Positions 51,912-62,883 of a stretch of DNA of 64,000 nucleotides are shown here, piece by piece. The first letter of the stretch is position 1. Every line of letters starts with the position of its first letter. The notes beneath the pieces are model-generated. The model saw only the letters and a program-made list of their open reading frames with translations, ran no database searches and was not told where the DNA came from. Both the position numbers and the translations under genes were made by a program. Source of the DNA: Puccinia triticina (taxonomy: Eukaryota > Basidiomycota > Pucciniomycetes > Pucciniales > Pucciniaceae); the NCBI RefSeq assembly GCF_026914185.1, contig NC_070573.1, forward strand, positions 1,364,001 to 1,428,000, read 5' to 3'.

Positions 51912-52265
51912 GACCTCAACAACAGAAGCGGAATACCGCGCACTGTTTGAAGGAGTGCAAGAATCCGTATGGCTCAAGTACCTCTTCACCAGTCTCAACA
52001 TCAAATTCAAGAAGAAATTTGAGATCTTCGTGGACAATCAGAGCGCTATCGCTTTGGCAACAAATCCAATTTTTCAACAACGGTCAAAACACATCGACAT
52101 AATTTATCACTGGCTGCGAGAAGTCCACGACACCGGTCTTATTCACATCAACTACGTCTCAACTCAACACATGAAAGCCGACATGTGCACGAAAGCACTT
52201 GGTCAACAGAAACATCAAGAAATCATCACCACTCTGAAGATCAGCCGGCAATGAGAGAGGGGGGG

Positions 52266-53105
52266 TATTGAGGCTTAAGTAAGCCGGACGGTCTCTCTTG
52301 TACCGTACTGCGGACTGTTGATGAGTTAGGTTTGAATATCATCGATGAGACTCGCAAACCCTAAAGTAGACTATATAATTCAACTTAGTTTCTCTCAGTT
52401 GTTTCCTATCATCTTTGTTATTGTTCTCATCTCATTGTCATTCAATTCAAACTCATCCATCACACCTTCTATCCTCCGGTCTCAGGTATGCTGTGTATTT
52501 CCCGTTCTCCTCCGCCATTCTTCACTCATTGTCTGGTTTCCACATTGCTTCTTTCATCATTGCTTTAGGTGTGATCTTCTTCATCAGTCTTGTTGACTGC
52601 TTGCTTTTACTCACAGCTACTCGCTGCCTCAGGTTGGTTCATGTTTCTCATCATCTTTGTTATTGTTCTCATCTCATTGTCATTCAATTCAAACTCATCC
52701 ATCACACCTTCTATCCTCCGGTCTCAGGTGTGATCTTCTTCATCAGTCTTGTTGACTGCTTGCTGTTACTCACAGCTACTCGCTGCCTCAGGTGTGATCT
52801 TCTTCATCAGTCTTGTTGACTGCTTGCTGTTACTCACAGCTACTCGCTGCCTCAGGTTGGTTCATGTTTCTCATCATCTTTGTTATTGTTCTCATCTCAT
52901 TGTCATTCAATTCAAACTCATCCATCACACCTTCTATCCTCCGGTCTCAGGTGTGATCTTCTTCATCAGTCTTGTTGACTGCTTGCTGTTACTCACAGCT
53001 ACTCGCTGCCTCAGGTGTGATCTTCTTCATCAGTCTCGTTGACTGCTCGCTGTTACTCACAGCTACTCGCTGCCTCAGGTCTACACTCCTCTTCGTCGTC
53101 AATTA
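52266..53105 (+). repeat. Copia-3 3' LTR with expanded modules
   Basis: 840 bp. Same module types as the 5' LTR, with an additional 95 + 64 + 64 bp block inserted in register. TATA-like site at 52372-52379. Ends CAATTA before AATGA. Confidence 0.95.
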
Positions 53106-53801
53106 AATGAATACACATCATCGCGTACATTTCAGCGAGTTTGTAACCGGTTTGGGCTGCGGCAGCTTCTCGAAGAGTCTGATCGTATAAGTAATCGTCC
53201 ACAAGTAACCCTAGCCAGTTGCAAGCAATCTGGTATATAATTAACGCGCGTCGGCCGTCAACGGTGCGGAGCTCCTTGTGCGAACGCGCCCCTCTACAAT
53301 GTAATAAAAGGACCCGCAAATAGAACTTCTCTCCCGCAAGAAAAGACACAGAATACATCCTCCCAACGGCGTCAGATTTGGTCTTCCGGGGGAACCAAGC
53401 TTTCTTGCCTTTATCCCACCAGAAGAAATTTGGTATTTCTTTGTACAGTAATGTTTGGGCTGCGCGGCCTTCGGCGCCCACCGTATTCTTCTGGTTCAAC
53501 TTGAAAAATCCGATAAGGTTTGTTTGCGTTGCCTTGCCCGACTTAATCTGGCCTTCTGCCCCCTCGTTTGAGTCAAAATAGACGAGTTGTTCGCCGGCGT
53601 CGTGAATTGCCAGACGCGTGACGGAAGGAGATCGATCTGATAAGGGAAATTTGAATAATCTCCAACAAGCTGTGTTCGATGTTAGTTGCGCGCGAGTGTA
53701 GTCAAGTTCAGTCAAGTAACACACCTTTGGGCGGGCTTATATACCGTGCGTCAAGGTAAGCTTGCACTTCATTTGCCACATCAACCGCCATGTACGACCT
53801 G

Positions 53802-55149
53802 CACCAGGAAAAAAAAATAGTCACTTGATGGCAAGTGACATGATGCAGCTTTGGTTTCTGCTCCAGAGCTACTCCAGCGCTGCTCCAAGTCTGCTCCACC
53901 AGCACTTGTAGAGCTTGCAGGAATGCACCAGAGCACTCAATGTGGCACAGTCAGCTGATCCTAATTTTTTTCCCAGGAACAGCTGATGCTCATCATAAGC
54001 TGAGCAGTAGGCATTGACTGAGCCTGGGCCAAAGCTGAGCATTGGCTGAGCCTGGGCCACAGCTGAGCATTGGATATTCCAAGCCTGAAACAAATCCAAG
54101 TGTCAGCTGGACCAAGAATATTCCAAATCTGAGCATCAGCTTAGCCAACAATGGTCCAAAGCTGAGCATCATCTTGAAAAAGGCTAGTGCAGAGCTTAGG
54201 ATCAGCTGGGACAATACTGTTCCAAAGATTAACACCAGCTGGGCCAAAAATTTTCAAAAGCTGAGCATTGGCTGAGCCAATGCGGTACAAGCTGAGCATT
54301 GGCTGAGCCAAGGCTGTTCCAAAGCTGAGTATCAGATTTTTTGAGACTATTCAAAACATTAATATAACCTGAGCCAAGGGTGTTCCACAGCTGAGCATCA
54401 GCTGATCCAAGGCTGGTCCACAGCTGAGCATCAGCTGAGCCAAGGCTGGTCCACAGCTGAGCATCAGCTGAGCCAAGGCTGGTCCACAGCTGAGCATCAG
54501 CTGAGCCAAGGCTGGTCCACAGCTGAGCATCAGCTGAGCCAAGGCTGGTCCACAGCTGAGCATCAGCTGAGCCAAGGCTGGTCCACAGCTGAGCATCAGC
54601 TGAGCCAAGGCTTGTCCACAGCTGAGCATTGTCTTAGCCAAGGTTGTTCCACAGCTGAGCATCAGCTGAGCCAAGGCTGGTCCACAGATGAGCATAAGCT
54701 TTTACAGGAGTGGTCAGACTCAGAATCTGAGCATTGGCTGGGCCGAGATTTATCCAAAGCTGAAAATCAGCTGAGCCAATACTGGTCCAAAGCTGAGCAT
54801 TGGCTGGGCCAATGATAGTCCTAATCTGAGTCTAAGCTGAGCCATGACTGGAATAAAGCTGAAAATAAGCTGGGCCAGGACTGGTTCTGATCTGGGCAAC
54901 AAAGCTGAGCATGAGCTGGGCACCAAAGCTGAGCATAATCTGGGAGCTAAAGCTGAGTATCAGCTGACCAGAAATGGGGATCAGTGGTGCCCAGCAAAAA
55001 CTGAAGATCTCCTGTGGAAATTCTTGAACTGGTTAGATGGTGGGTAGATGGTGGGTAGATGATGGGTAGATGTTGGGTAGATGGTGGGTAGCCCGCTGGA
55101 GCTGGCATGATGTCACTTGTCATCAAGTGACTATTTTTTTTTCCTGGTG
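53802..55149. mobile_element. CACTA-like non-autonomous element with minisatellite core, 3-bp TSD
   Basis: Terminal inverted repeats of about 45 bp: CACCAGGAAAAAAAAATAG then TCACTTGATG and CAAGTGACAT, nearly identical at both ends. Flanked by CTG (53799-53801, 55150-55152). Removing the element and one CTG rejoins Helitron-2 coding as KGHD-RSYMA. The CAC start and 3-bp duplication fit CACTA/EnSpm-type transposition (family knowledge). No transposase is encoded; the interior is a tandem array. Confidence 0.88.
53985..54970. repeat. 33-bp minisatellite, about 30 copies, degenerate at the edges
   Basis: The core unit reads TGAGCATCAGCTGAGCCAAG followed by GCTGGTCCACAGC. Central copies (about 54390-54610) are identical; flanking ones diverge. 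The unit includes the inverted word GCTGA / TCAGC. Because 33 is a multiple of 3, long pseudo-frames with an 11-residue period appear on the minus strand (54351-54695). Confidence 0.95.
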
Positions 55150-57145
55150 CTGTCGTGACCCTTTGTGATGTATTTATCAAGGTACTTGATAGCCATTGTG
55201 TTGACCGGAATTTTGATATTGATGTGGCATTCAAACATGAGGGTGAGGAATTTGTTATAAGGGACAATGTTCCCATTGGTGAATGTTGTAGTGTGTTTCT
55301 GGATGGAGGCTCCATTGTTGCGCCGCAGGTAAGCAGGATATGCTCTGTCAATGATGACAGTTCGGGGCATGTAAGGTTTTGGATAAGCCAATTTGCAGTG
55401 GTCGCCGGTCCAGCATGATCGGCCAACACAAGGCCCGTGTAGCATGAACTGAGTCACAAGCTCGTGGAGACATGGCTCGAAATACTCATCGGGAATTTCA
55501 GCAGATACCAGCCGATTGACTTGTTTGGGGGTCAGGGGTTGATCGTCCGGATGAAGCGTGATCATGAGATGCAGATGGGGAAGCCCCCTCTTCTGGAACT
55601 CAATGACCGAAACAAATGCGACCACATTGCCCAACCGGCCCATCTTCACGAGTTGAAACATTAAAGCTTTCACCTTGAGATGGAATACTCTGGAGACTAT
55701 TGTTGGGTGGTCAACGGCCGACTCGCCAGCGGAGATGATGGTGACAATTTCCGGCCAGTTAGGATTGGCAGTCATTGTGATGAATAAAGATGGAGGGCCG
55801 AACTTCCGCACAATGGCCATCGAATCGTGATATAGTTCCGACATGCCCCGAGGACTGCCTATAAAAGTTGAAGGCAGGATAATTTTTCTGCCAGTTATGA
55901 CGGTCCCGTTTTCCAGTCCTCTGAAAAGTGTGTTGTATTTATCAGCTTTGAGTTTGTTCTGGTTTGACTCGATGAAGGTTGTGCGTGAGCGCTCCACGCA
56001 AATGTACATATCGCAAACAAGTTCCTGTAGGAGTGCCCGCCCCGCCAGGATTGCAGAGAAGTGATCGGGTCGCTCGAATAGAAGGAATGCGAACCATTCC
56101 AACGGGCCAACGACTCGGCCTTGGACTGTGGAAGTGTCAGTCTCGCCACTAATCGGTGAAACCACAGAAAAACTCACCCCGCAAAGTTACCGCTTGGTAC
56201 ATATTGTCCCACTGTTGCTCGCCAAACGGAAAGAAAACAGGATAACGGAGGGGAAAATATCCTGAGTGAGTGTCCGATATTGCCTGCAACTGACCATCTG
56301 CGCGGTGCAGCAAGATCTGGCGCTCCTGAATAATCTCGCCGGCGCCCCTCACGATTACTGCAACTTCGTCAGTTGTGGGTTGATTATATCTCTTCGGGTC
56401 ACAACCAGGTCGTGGAACACCTTGCAGTTTGAAGGTGAGTGCTCCTGACTGTTGCAGAACTTTGCGGGCAGTCATTTACACCATTGTGTAGGGATTATGA
56501 TGATATAGAAAGTCCATCAATTTCTGAACTGTTGATAGCTTCATGCGATGTCCGCGGCCGGTGTCACCTCCTCTGCCTTGTGCTTTGTCAATCCTGAGCT
56601 GTGCTTTGTTAGTTCCGCGGTCACCGACAACAAATATTTGAGCAAATCCGGGGTTGTTGTTGTTGAGAGGTTCAATACTTGATATGAGGTGTACCAATCC
56701 GCCCGACATTCGGAACACGTTGATCCCGTAAGGCCCCTGTACTGAAGGGTCAACATTTGCCGCAAGGGATGTGAATGAAACAGCGTTGTTGTACATCCAA
56801 ATGAGTTCGATGAAGTTGCCTGAATCTGAAATCATTTTTCAGTTTCCTGTTATTCAAGGGGCGATGATTCTTACCTGGACTGGTGCCGTCAAACAACTGC
56901 TTTAACTCAGAGGGATACGGTTGGGCGGAGGGAGCAAAGGAAGGGAGGGTCACTTTGTTCTTCTGGCAACAAGTCGAGAAGCTGATTTGTGTTTTTGAAC
57001 GGTCAGCAACGGCGGCCTCCTCGTGGAAGTGTAACGCTCGGCACTTGGAACACTGTACATTACAGGGGCCGAGGCGATGTGGCACGCTGAAATCAGATGA
57101 ATTGATAATTCGACTCTTGGTGTTCGAATATGTTGTCGTGATCAC

Positions 57146-57699
57146 CTGTGTACACCCCCTCTACCTATACTGCGCAGACACACAAACGTGCATCTAAGAG
57201 GGGGCCCACCCCCCCAAACACAGCCAAAAAATTAAAATGTCTGGCATGTCTAGATTTTCTGTAATGCCAGCCACTTAGAGCCTCAGAACGTCTGGTAGTC
57301 CGCTCACAAAAGTCGGACTCCCCCCAAGCATATCACCCCGAACAACCACCCGCCAGCCGAGATCACCCGGCGTCATTTACACATCACTCCTCCACACCAC
57401 CGGTGCCGGTCGCATCACATCACGCTCACCCCTCCCCCAGGATATCAACCCCGACAACCAACAGCAATCGTCTTTTGCTCCTTTGATCCAAACGCTCAAC
57501 ATGAACCACTAGTTCTGGATTACTCCACTCCCCTCACCACACCCAAATGTAAGTTTACTTCACCTTGAAGCAAGTATTGATATTTACCGGTGGAAGGGGT
57601 GCTGTTGGCTTGAGTCGCATTCATACCCGGCCTCTTCCACCACTTCAACTGATGATCCAGTTGTTTGTGTTTCTTGTTTAGGTCTAGCCCTTCATCAGT
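57146..57699. other. Spacer upstream of the KDZ gene
   Basis: Lies between the divergent Helitron-2 and KDZ genes. A palindromic CTGGCAT…ATGCCAG pair occurs near 57241-57272. A possible leader intron (GTAAGTTTAC near 57549) precedes the KDZ start, but this is speculative. Confidence 0.4.
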
Positions 57700-60600
57700 A
57701 TGGCACGAACGAGATACAACTCTGATCGGCCCGGTACTCGAGCTGACAGACTCAGACAACACGTGAATGCTGCTCGTAATGCAGAGACTTACACCCAATT
57801 CCGCCAACGACAGCAATTACACCATGAACAGGAAGAATTTCGCCACGAAAACATCCTAGACGACCCTTACAACCACCCTCAGGAAGAAGACACATCAGAC
57901 GATGAAGAGAATGACAATGACAAAAGAAACTGGGTGGTACTTACCAAAGAAGAGCCTGTTAACCCAATTGATGCAGCAATCAAAGCTCGGAAAGCACAGC
58001 ATCAACAACAAGCACGGCAGTACAATTACTCGGCCATGATTCAAAGCCTGCACTCGGTGTACCTTGTTTTAAAATACAAGACCAATGACTGGACCGGTTC
58101 CAATACTTTCTACGACTTCCGCGACTGCAACTGTCTGCCGCACACCAAGACATCACAACCGGTGGATTTAGTCGATGTTTCCGGTTAGTAGACCAAAATC
58201 TATCGTGTCATCCATGTTCACATTGCTCACATACCCGCTGCAATGATGAAATTTTGATAATAGGACAGCGCCAAGTAAAGGTCAAGTTCTGCCAATGCAC
58301 GCTCGATGTCTTCACCCTACTCAAACTTGGATACATGGCGGGATCGCCAATGAAGCCTCAGACCGCATTCTCGATGCCACTAATGCAGCTCCATAACCAT
58401 CTATGGAACAGCTGCAACATCGGCACTCTCCCATTTACCGTTGCTTTAAGAGAGTTTGTTGAACCAAGGTCTCAGAGGTTGCGAGCCAGGAACCGGAATC
58501 ATGTAAGTCCCAGGAGCTGTACACCAATACACCAATACACCAATCAAACTAATTGCTCCCGATTGACACCCATAATTTCCTAGGCTCGAGAATTACGGAG
58601 ACCTCTCTCTGCAGCAGTTGACCTGTTCCGACTCCTGCACGACATGACAGACAAGACAATATTCTCGTACCTCAAGCTAACCGAACAGCAAATCTTGGCG
58701 CAGGAATCTTGTCCGGCATGCTTTGGGCCCCGACCTCCCAACAGCAGTCTCTATCCAAATTCCACCCGTGACCAACTCATCATCTGCTTGGACGGCAACT
58801 TTCAGCATTGGCATCATACCCTAGCCAGTCGTGACAATGTTCCACTGGTTATACCACGGATTTTCATTCATCCCGACCAGGTGGAAGCAACCACCCAATA
58901 CATCCGGCGGCAAGAACAGTTATTAACACCCCCATCCCAGGTAGGCTTAGCCGGTTCGGCAATTGCTCATATCCTGATATTGTTGTACTGACCCACATTC
59001 TCTACCCCATTGTTATCAGGCCAATCGATGTACTGAATCACACAAAGCAGCTGATGACAAAAGGAACGAATCAACTTGGAAGGGGTGTGACGACACTGGC
59101 CTCATGGGATGCTGCTGCCGGCACGATGCAGCCGTTTACTTCGCTAATATTCACAAATCCGGCGAGCAGAGGAACCTCCCGATGGCTATCATCCGCCTAT
59201 TATTATCTGCAGTTGAGTCAGATCGTCCACTGAGCATACTGTACGACATCGGTTGCTCTCTTGATAAATATGCAAGCTCAGTGAGTATTGGTTTGCTATT
59301 CCCAATTATCTCCCACAACAAAATGGAACAGAAAAAACTGATCAATTTTCTTTCTTCTGCCAGCGGAACCTCTTGGGACGAGACAGAGCACGCGTGAAGT
59401 TCGGGACCTCAATCTTTCACGCGTACGTGCACAATTGGGCCTGTCAACTCAAATACAATCCAAGGTTTAACGACGGCTGGGGCTTATCGGACGGCAAAGG
59501 CCTGGAACGCCTGTGGTCATACTTGTCATCACTTGTCAGCCCCTTGAGATATGCTACACGCAACCATCGACTGGCTGCCCTTGCACATCGACTAAAATAC
59601 CACAATCGACGTAGTAAAAACAGCCTCAGTAAGTCTCACCGCATCACTTGAGGATACATTATGTTACTCACTGCAATATGATTTTAGTTTATTGGCTTCG
59701 CAGGAAATTTGGTAATGCTGTGAAACGCCGGCGTGAGACTAGGTCATTGCTTGCTGCTCTCCTTGGACTTCCGAATCCCCACAAGCGAAACGGCCGAAAG
59801 TACACAGAGGGATATTTTTTAAAGCAGTGGCGAAAGCAGCGCGAGTTTCAGACTGCTCATACTCAAGAAGAGGACGATTGACGGCAAGAGTTAGTCCAAC
59901 TGTATAAAGATGAGGCTGCGTTGGAACACCTCAGGTATGTATGGCTTATTATTGTGTGATCATAACGTTTGCTCTTGTTTACACGTATCTACCTGAACCC
60001 GCTAGGAAACGGCTCCAAGGCCCTGAGATATTTTAGGCAACTGAGGAGGAATTGCGAGTACTCCTTGACCAAATAGTAGACAAAACCGAGCAACTCAAGC
60101 GCAAAGCGGAGGCATTGAACAGGGGTAACTCAACCAATCAATGTGAGCTTTTGATTCCGTTTACTCTAGTTGGTTGCAATTTTGCTGACTTGTCATCAGC
60201 TGCCGAGAAACTTGAGGAAGAACGGCTGTTACTGCTACTTTGGGATGCCAAATCCGACCTTTTTGTGCAGGCAGTCCACCTCTGTGCCGAACGGGAACCA
60301 ATTCTGAACTCAAAAAATATGGGTACACAACTTGGAACTAAGCTGAAGGAAAAAATTTACAAAGCCATCGCAGCACGACGGCCGGCCGTAGTCAAACTGA
60401 TCAATTACTTCAACTCATGCCATGCAAAGTTTGTCGCACAATTTCCAGACCAAAGCCAAATAATTCCGAATTTCAATGGCAGTTTGACTTATGAGGAGTT
60501 TTCAGCAATGTCTCTTGACGATACATTTTGGAACGGCGGATTGTACTTCCATTCCCGTGCTCCTTGGGCAATTGATCCCGATGTACGCACTGGAATCAAT

Positions 60601-61309
60601 TGTGTTCTGATACTCAGTAGAATCCAGGAAGAATTTCAGTTAATTTCTCAAGAGTTGAGTCGCGCGGTTGGATGGGCAATTAGCCAGAACAATCTACTTC
60701 GTTCAAACATCAGATACATTCATGCGCTATGTATGTTTTCCATTTTACTACATAATTATTTATGAGCTGACCAATCTTTGCCCCACTGCGTTGAACCCAG
60801 ACCTTTCTAGCGAAACAGATGATACAAGACCTCCAGACGAGCACATTGATTCTCTGCCAATGGCCGGGATGACATATCGCCAAAAGCTGAAATGTATCAA
60901 CCAAGAGTTACGCTTACGTCTTTCGACTCATAAGGTATTGGTGCAAGATTGGTCGGATGATGTGATGTGGCTGTGGGACAAGTGTCAGCCGCCACAAAAC
61001 AAACCCAACATATCTGAATGGATTCGACTTGCAGAATGAAGTAGGTCGGACGCTGGCGTTAATCTAGAAGTACCAGATATCGATGAGGAATTGGAAGACG
61101 TATTGTTGGATAATGAGGGGGACGATGGGGATTACGCCGAAGATGATTGGGTCGATGAGATTGGATATGATGATACACCCAAGGTCGCCCCACCTTTACC
61201 AGCCGAGGTCGCCCCACCTTTACCGCAGGAATCAGAGGCCCGGATCTCTTCACCAGTACCTGAAGAATTGAATGTACCTGATAGATCTGCGCCATCAATC
61301 CCCGAGTAA
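57700..61309 (+). pseudogene. KDZ (Kyakuja-Dileera-Zisupton) transposase gene with CxC1-like cysteine cluster
   Basis: Inferred exons: 57700-58183, 58264-58502, 58584-58940, 59020-59280, 59364-59628, 59688-59934, 60006 onward to about 60730, then about 60801-61309. All early joins are GT-AG and keep frame. N-terminal acidic region (NHPQEEDTSDDEEN), then the Cys cluster linked to KDZ transposases (FRDCNCLPH, VKFCQCTLDV, CPACFGPRPP), DGNFQHWH (58793-58816), a basic Cys/His motif GCCCRHDAAVYFAN, YDIGCSLDKYA, SIFHAYVHNWACQ and GKGLERLWSYLSSL, the conserved catalytic block of the superfamily. The C-terminal half is helical and ends in an acidic, Pro-rich tail. Nonsense codons: TGA 59879, TAG 60034, TGA 61037, so probably not functional unless splicing avoids them. 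Terminal inverted repeats were not identified. Confidence 0.82.
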
Positions 61310-61553
61310 CTTAATAGAAACATGTTTTGAGCTATTTACTTCCATGTATACTTCTATGTGTGCTGTAAGATGTGTGATATGTCTATCCGCTTAAATAAAT
61401 CATCCTGCTTGATGTGTCAGAACTTTAAAAAACTATGTTTTAAAATCACCTAGCAATTGATCCTTCTTGAGAAGGATTGATTGTTTTTTCAGGTGCCAAA
61501 AAATCAAATAGTAGAGTTTTGGTATCTGTTAGAGAGTTTTGTGGGATGAGTAT
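61310..61553. other. AT-rich spacer
   Basis: No gene. Contains the inverted pair CCTTCTTGAGAAGG near 61462. Confidence 0.4.
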
Positions 61554-62883
61554 TGAACTTTCAATGCCAGGCATTTGGAAGTATGTACTTTTGATGGAGG
61601 AGATTCATATTCTGAAAGAAAAATGGCGAAATTCCAAGAGGATTGGAAGTTACAGCGGTTGGAAGGTGCAAGTGCCAGCGCATGTTGTGGTTTGTTTGAC
61701 TGTATAATAATGGGTAGTGGAGTGATTATTGATATGCCAAGGACAGAAAAATTGTAGTTTATAGTTTTATTATAGGGGAAAATGATTCTGAAGAAAAAAT
61801 TGCAAGATCTTCATTAGATCTCAAGATATTTTGATTTTTATGTGAAAATGTACCACACACATGTGCCTGTTGAGGATGTGCACTAGCTGTGGGAGCCACA
61901 GTTGAGCTAATGAGATGATTCCAAAGCTGGGAATAATTTTTCTAATGATAAAAAAAATTATTCCCAGCTTTGGAATCATCTCATTAGGTCTACTGGCCCC
62001 AACTGGCTAATGGCCAGTGTGAAAATGTTCACTTTTTGAAAAACATGTGATTTATCGAGCACACTTAGCCAGTGGGGGCCACAGTTGACCTAATGAGATG
62101 ATTCCAAAGCTGGGAATAATTTTTCTAATGATAAAAAAAATTATTCCCAGCTTTGGAATCATCTCATTATGTCTACTCACACCCCAACTGGCTAATGGCC
62201 AGTGTGAAAATGTGCACTTTTTGAAAAACATGTGATATATCGAGCACACTTAGCCAGTTGGGGTGTGAGTAGACATTCCAAAGCTGGGAATAATTTTTTT
62301 TTATCATTAGAAAAATTATTCCCACCTTTGGAATCATCTCATTATGTCTACTCACACCCCAACTGGCTAATGGCCAGTGTGAAAATGTGCACTTTTTGAA
62401 AAACATGTGATTTATCAAGCACACTTAGCCAGTGGGGGCCACAGTAGACCTAATGAGATGATTCCAAAGCTGAGAATAATTTTTTTTATCATTAGAAAAA
62501 TTATTCCCAGCTTTGGAATCATCTCATTAGCTCAACTGTGGCTCCCACAGCTAGTGCACATCCTCAACAGGCACACGTGTGTGGTACATTTTCACATAAA
62601 AATCAAAATATCTTGAGATCTAATGAAGATCTTGCAATTTTTTCTTCAGAATCATTTTCCCCTATAATAAAACTATAAACTACAATTTTTCTGTCCTTGG
62701 CATATCAATAATCACTCCACTACCCATTATTATACAGTCAAACAAACCACAACATGCGCTGGCACTTGCACCTTCCAACCGCTGTAACTTCCAATCCTCT
62801 TGGAATTTCGCCATTTTTCTTTCAGAATATGAATCTCCTCCATCAAAAGTACATACTGCCAAATGCCTGGCATTGAAAGTTCA
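61554..62883. mobile_element. 1.33 kb foldback element with about 350-bp arms
   Basis: The left arm starts TGAACTTTCAATGCCAGGCA (61554) and the right arm ends with its reverse complement (62883). Arms of about 350 bp are nearly identical. The interior has four further palindromes of about 60-79 bp (61908-61986, 62091-62169, 62275-62335, 62451-62529) built from ATTCCAAAGCTGGGAATAAT and its complement, separated by TTAGCCAGTKGGGG spacers. Mirror-image frames in the arms are artefacts of the palindrome. No clear target duplication. Confidence 0.92.

Larger units (their letters stand above)
40743..52254 (+). pseudogene. Copia-3 Gag-Pol, three nonsense codons and one insertion
   Basis: One frame from ATG 40743 to the stop at 52252, interrupted by TGA at 42678, 43773 and 44124 and by the nested Gypsy (44509-51911). 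Same architecture as Copia-2 with about two-thirds identity by eye: Gag, Cys/His cluster (CAPGTHNPATKHSAADC), intact protease FLDSGASHHM, integrase (MDLSG, FDGGGKF, SVAERGN), reverse transcriptase (VYIDDMIIIS), RNase H (YTDADFANCTDDRRSY | TEAEYRALFEG). At all three stops Copia-2 has Arg, so each is a CGA-to-TGA change. Removing the Gypsy and one GACCT copy rejoins KKQQTVL with TSTTEAEYR. Confidence 0.93.
40077..53105 (+). mobile_element. Copia-3, full length, TSD AATGA, carrying nested Gypsy elements
   Basis: Flanked by AATGA (40072-40076 and 53106-53110) inside the Helitron-2 helicase. 5' LTR 617 bp, 3' LTR 840 bp; the 223-bp difference is one extra 95-bp module plus two 64-bp modules. Termini TATTGAGG…CATTA (CAATTA at the 3' copy). 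Primer region GGTTATGAGCCC follows the 5' LTR. A G-run precedes the 3' LTR (52252-52265). Without the nested 7.4 kb insertion the element would be about 5.6 kb. Confidence 0.95.
38420..57145 (-). pseudogene. Helitron-2 Rep-helicase, split by two insertions
   Basis: Minus-strand RepHel. Inferred coding segments: 57145-56876, 56825-56178, 56125-55150, 53798-53725, 53669-53106, then 40071-38420 after Copia-3. Cys-rich start (CNVQCSKCRALHFHEEAA), Helitron-like N domain (YNNAVSFTSLAANV, SGYFPLRYPVFFPFGEQ), HUH motif RGLPHLHLMITL, tyrosine motif YLDKYITKGHD, then Pif1 helicase with Walker A GPGGTGKTF, FAGDFRQILPV and INKAQGQTF. Damage: TAA at about 56476 and TAA at 38678-38680, a 1.35 kb CACTA-like MITE between KGHD and RSYMA, and 13 kb of Copia-3 at MMCIH|SPPSD. 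Both insertions are bounded by target duplications and coding rejoins across them. The gene is a close relative of Helitron-1. Start 57145 is the first Met of the frame and may be too far upstream. Confidence 0.88.

Noticed and set aside
54351..54695. Minus-strand frame with an 11-residue period as a repeat protein
   Set aside because: It is the translation of the 33-bp array; neighbouring degenerate copies break the frame and there is no start or domain.
53985..54970. CRISPR-like array of 33-bp repeats
   Set aside because: Units are directly adjacent with no unique spacers, lie between transposon inverted repeats, and the setting is eukaryotic; it is a minisatellite.
61555..62862. Matching frames on both strands in the foldback arms
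   Set aside because: The same sequence read from the two inverted arms; no recognisable protein.
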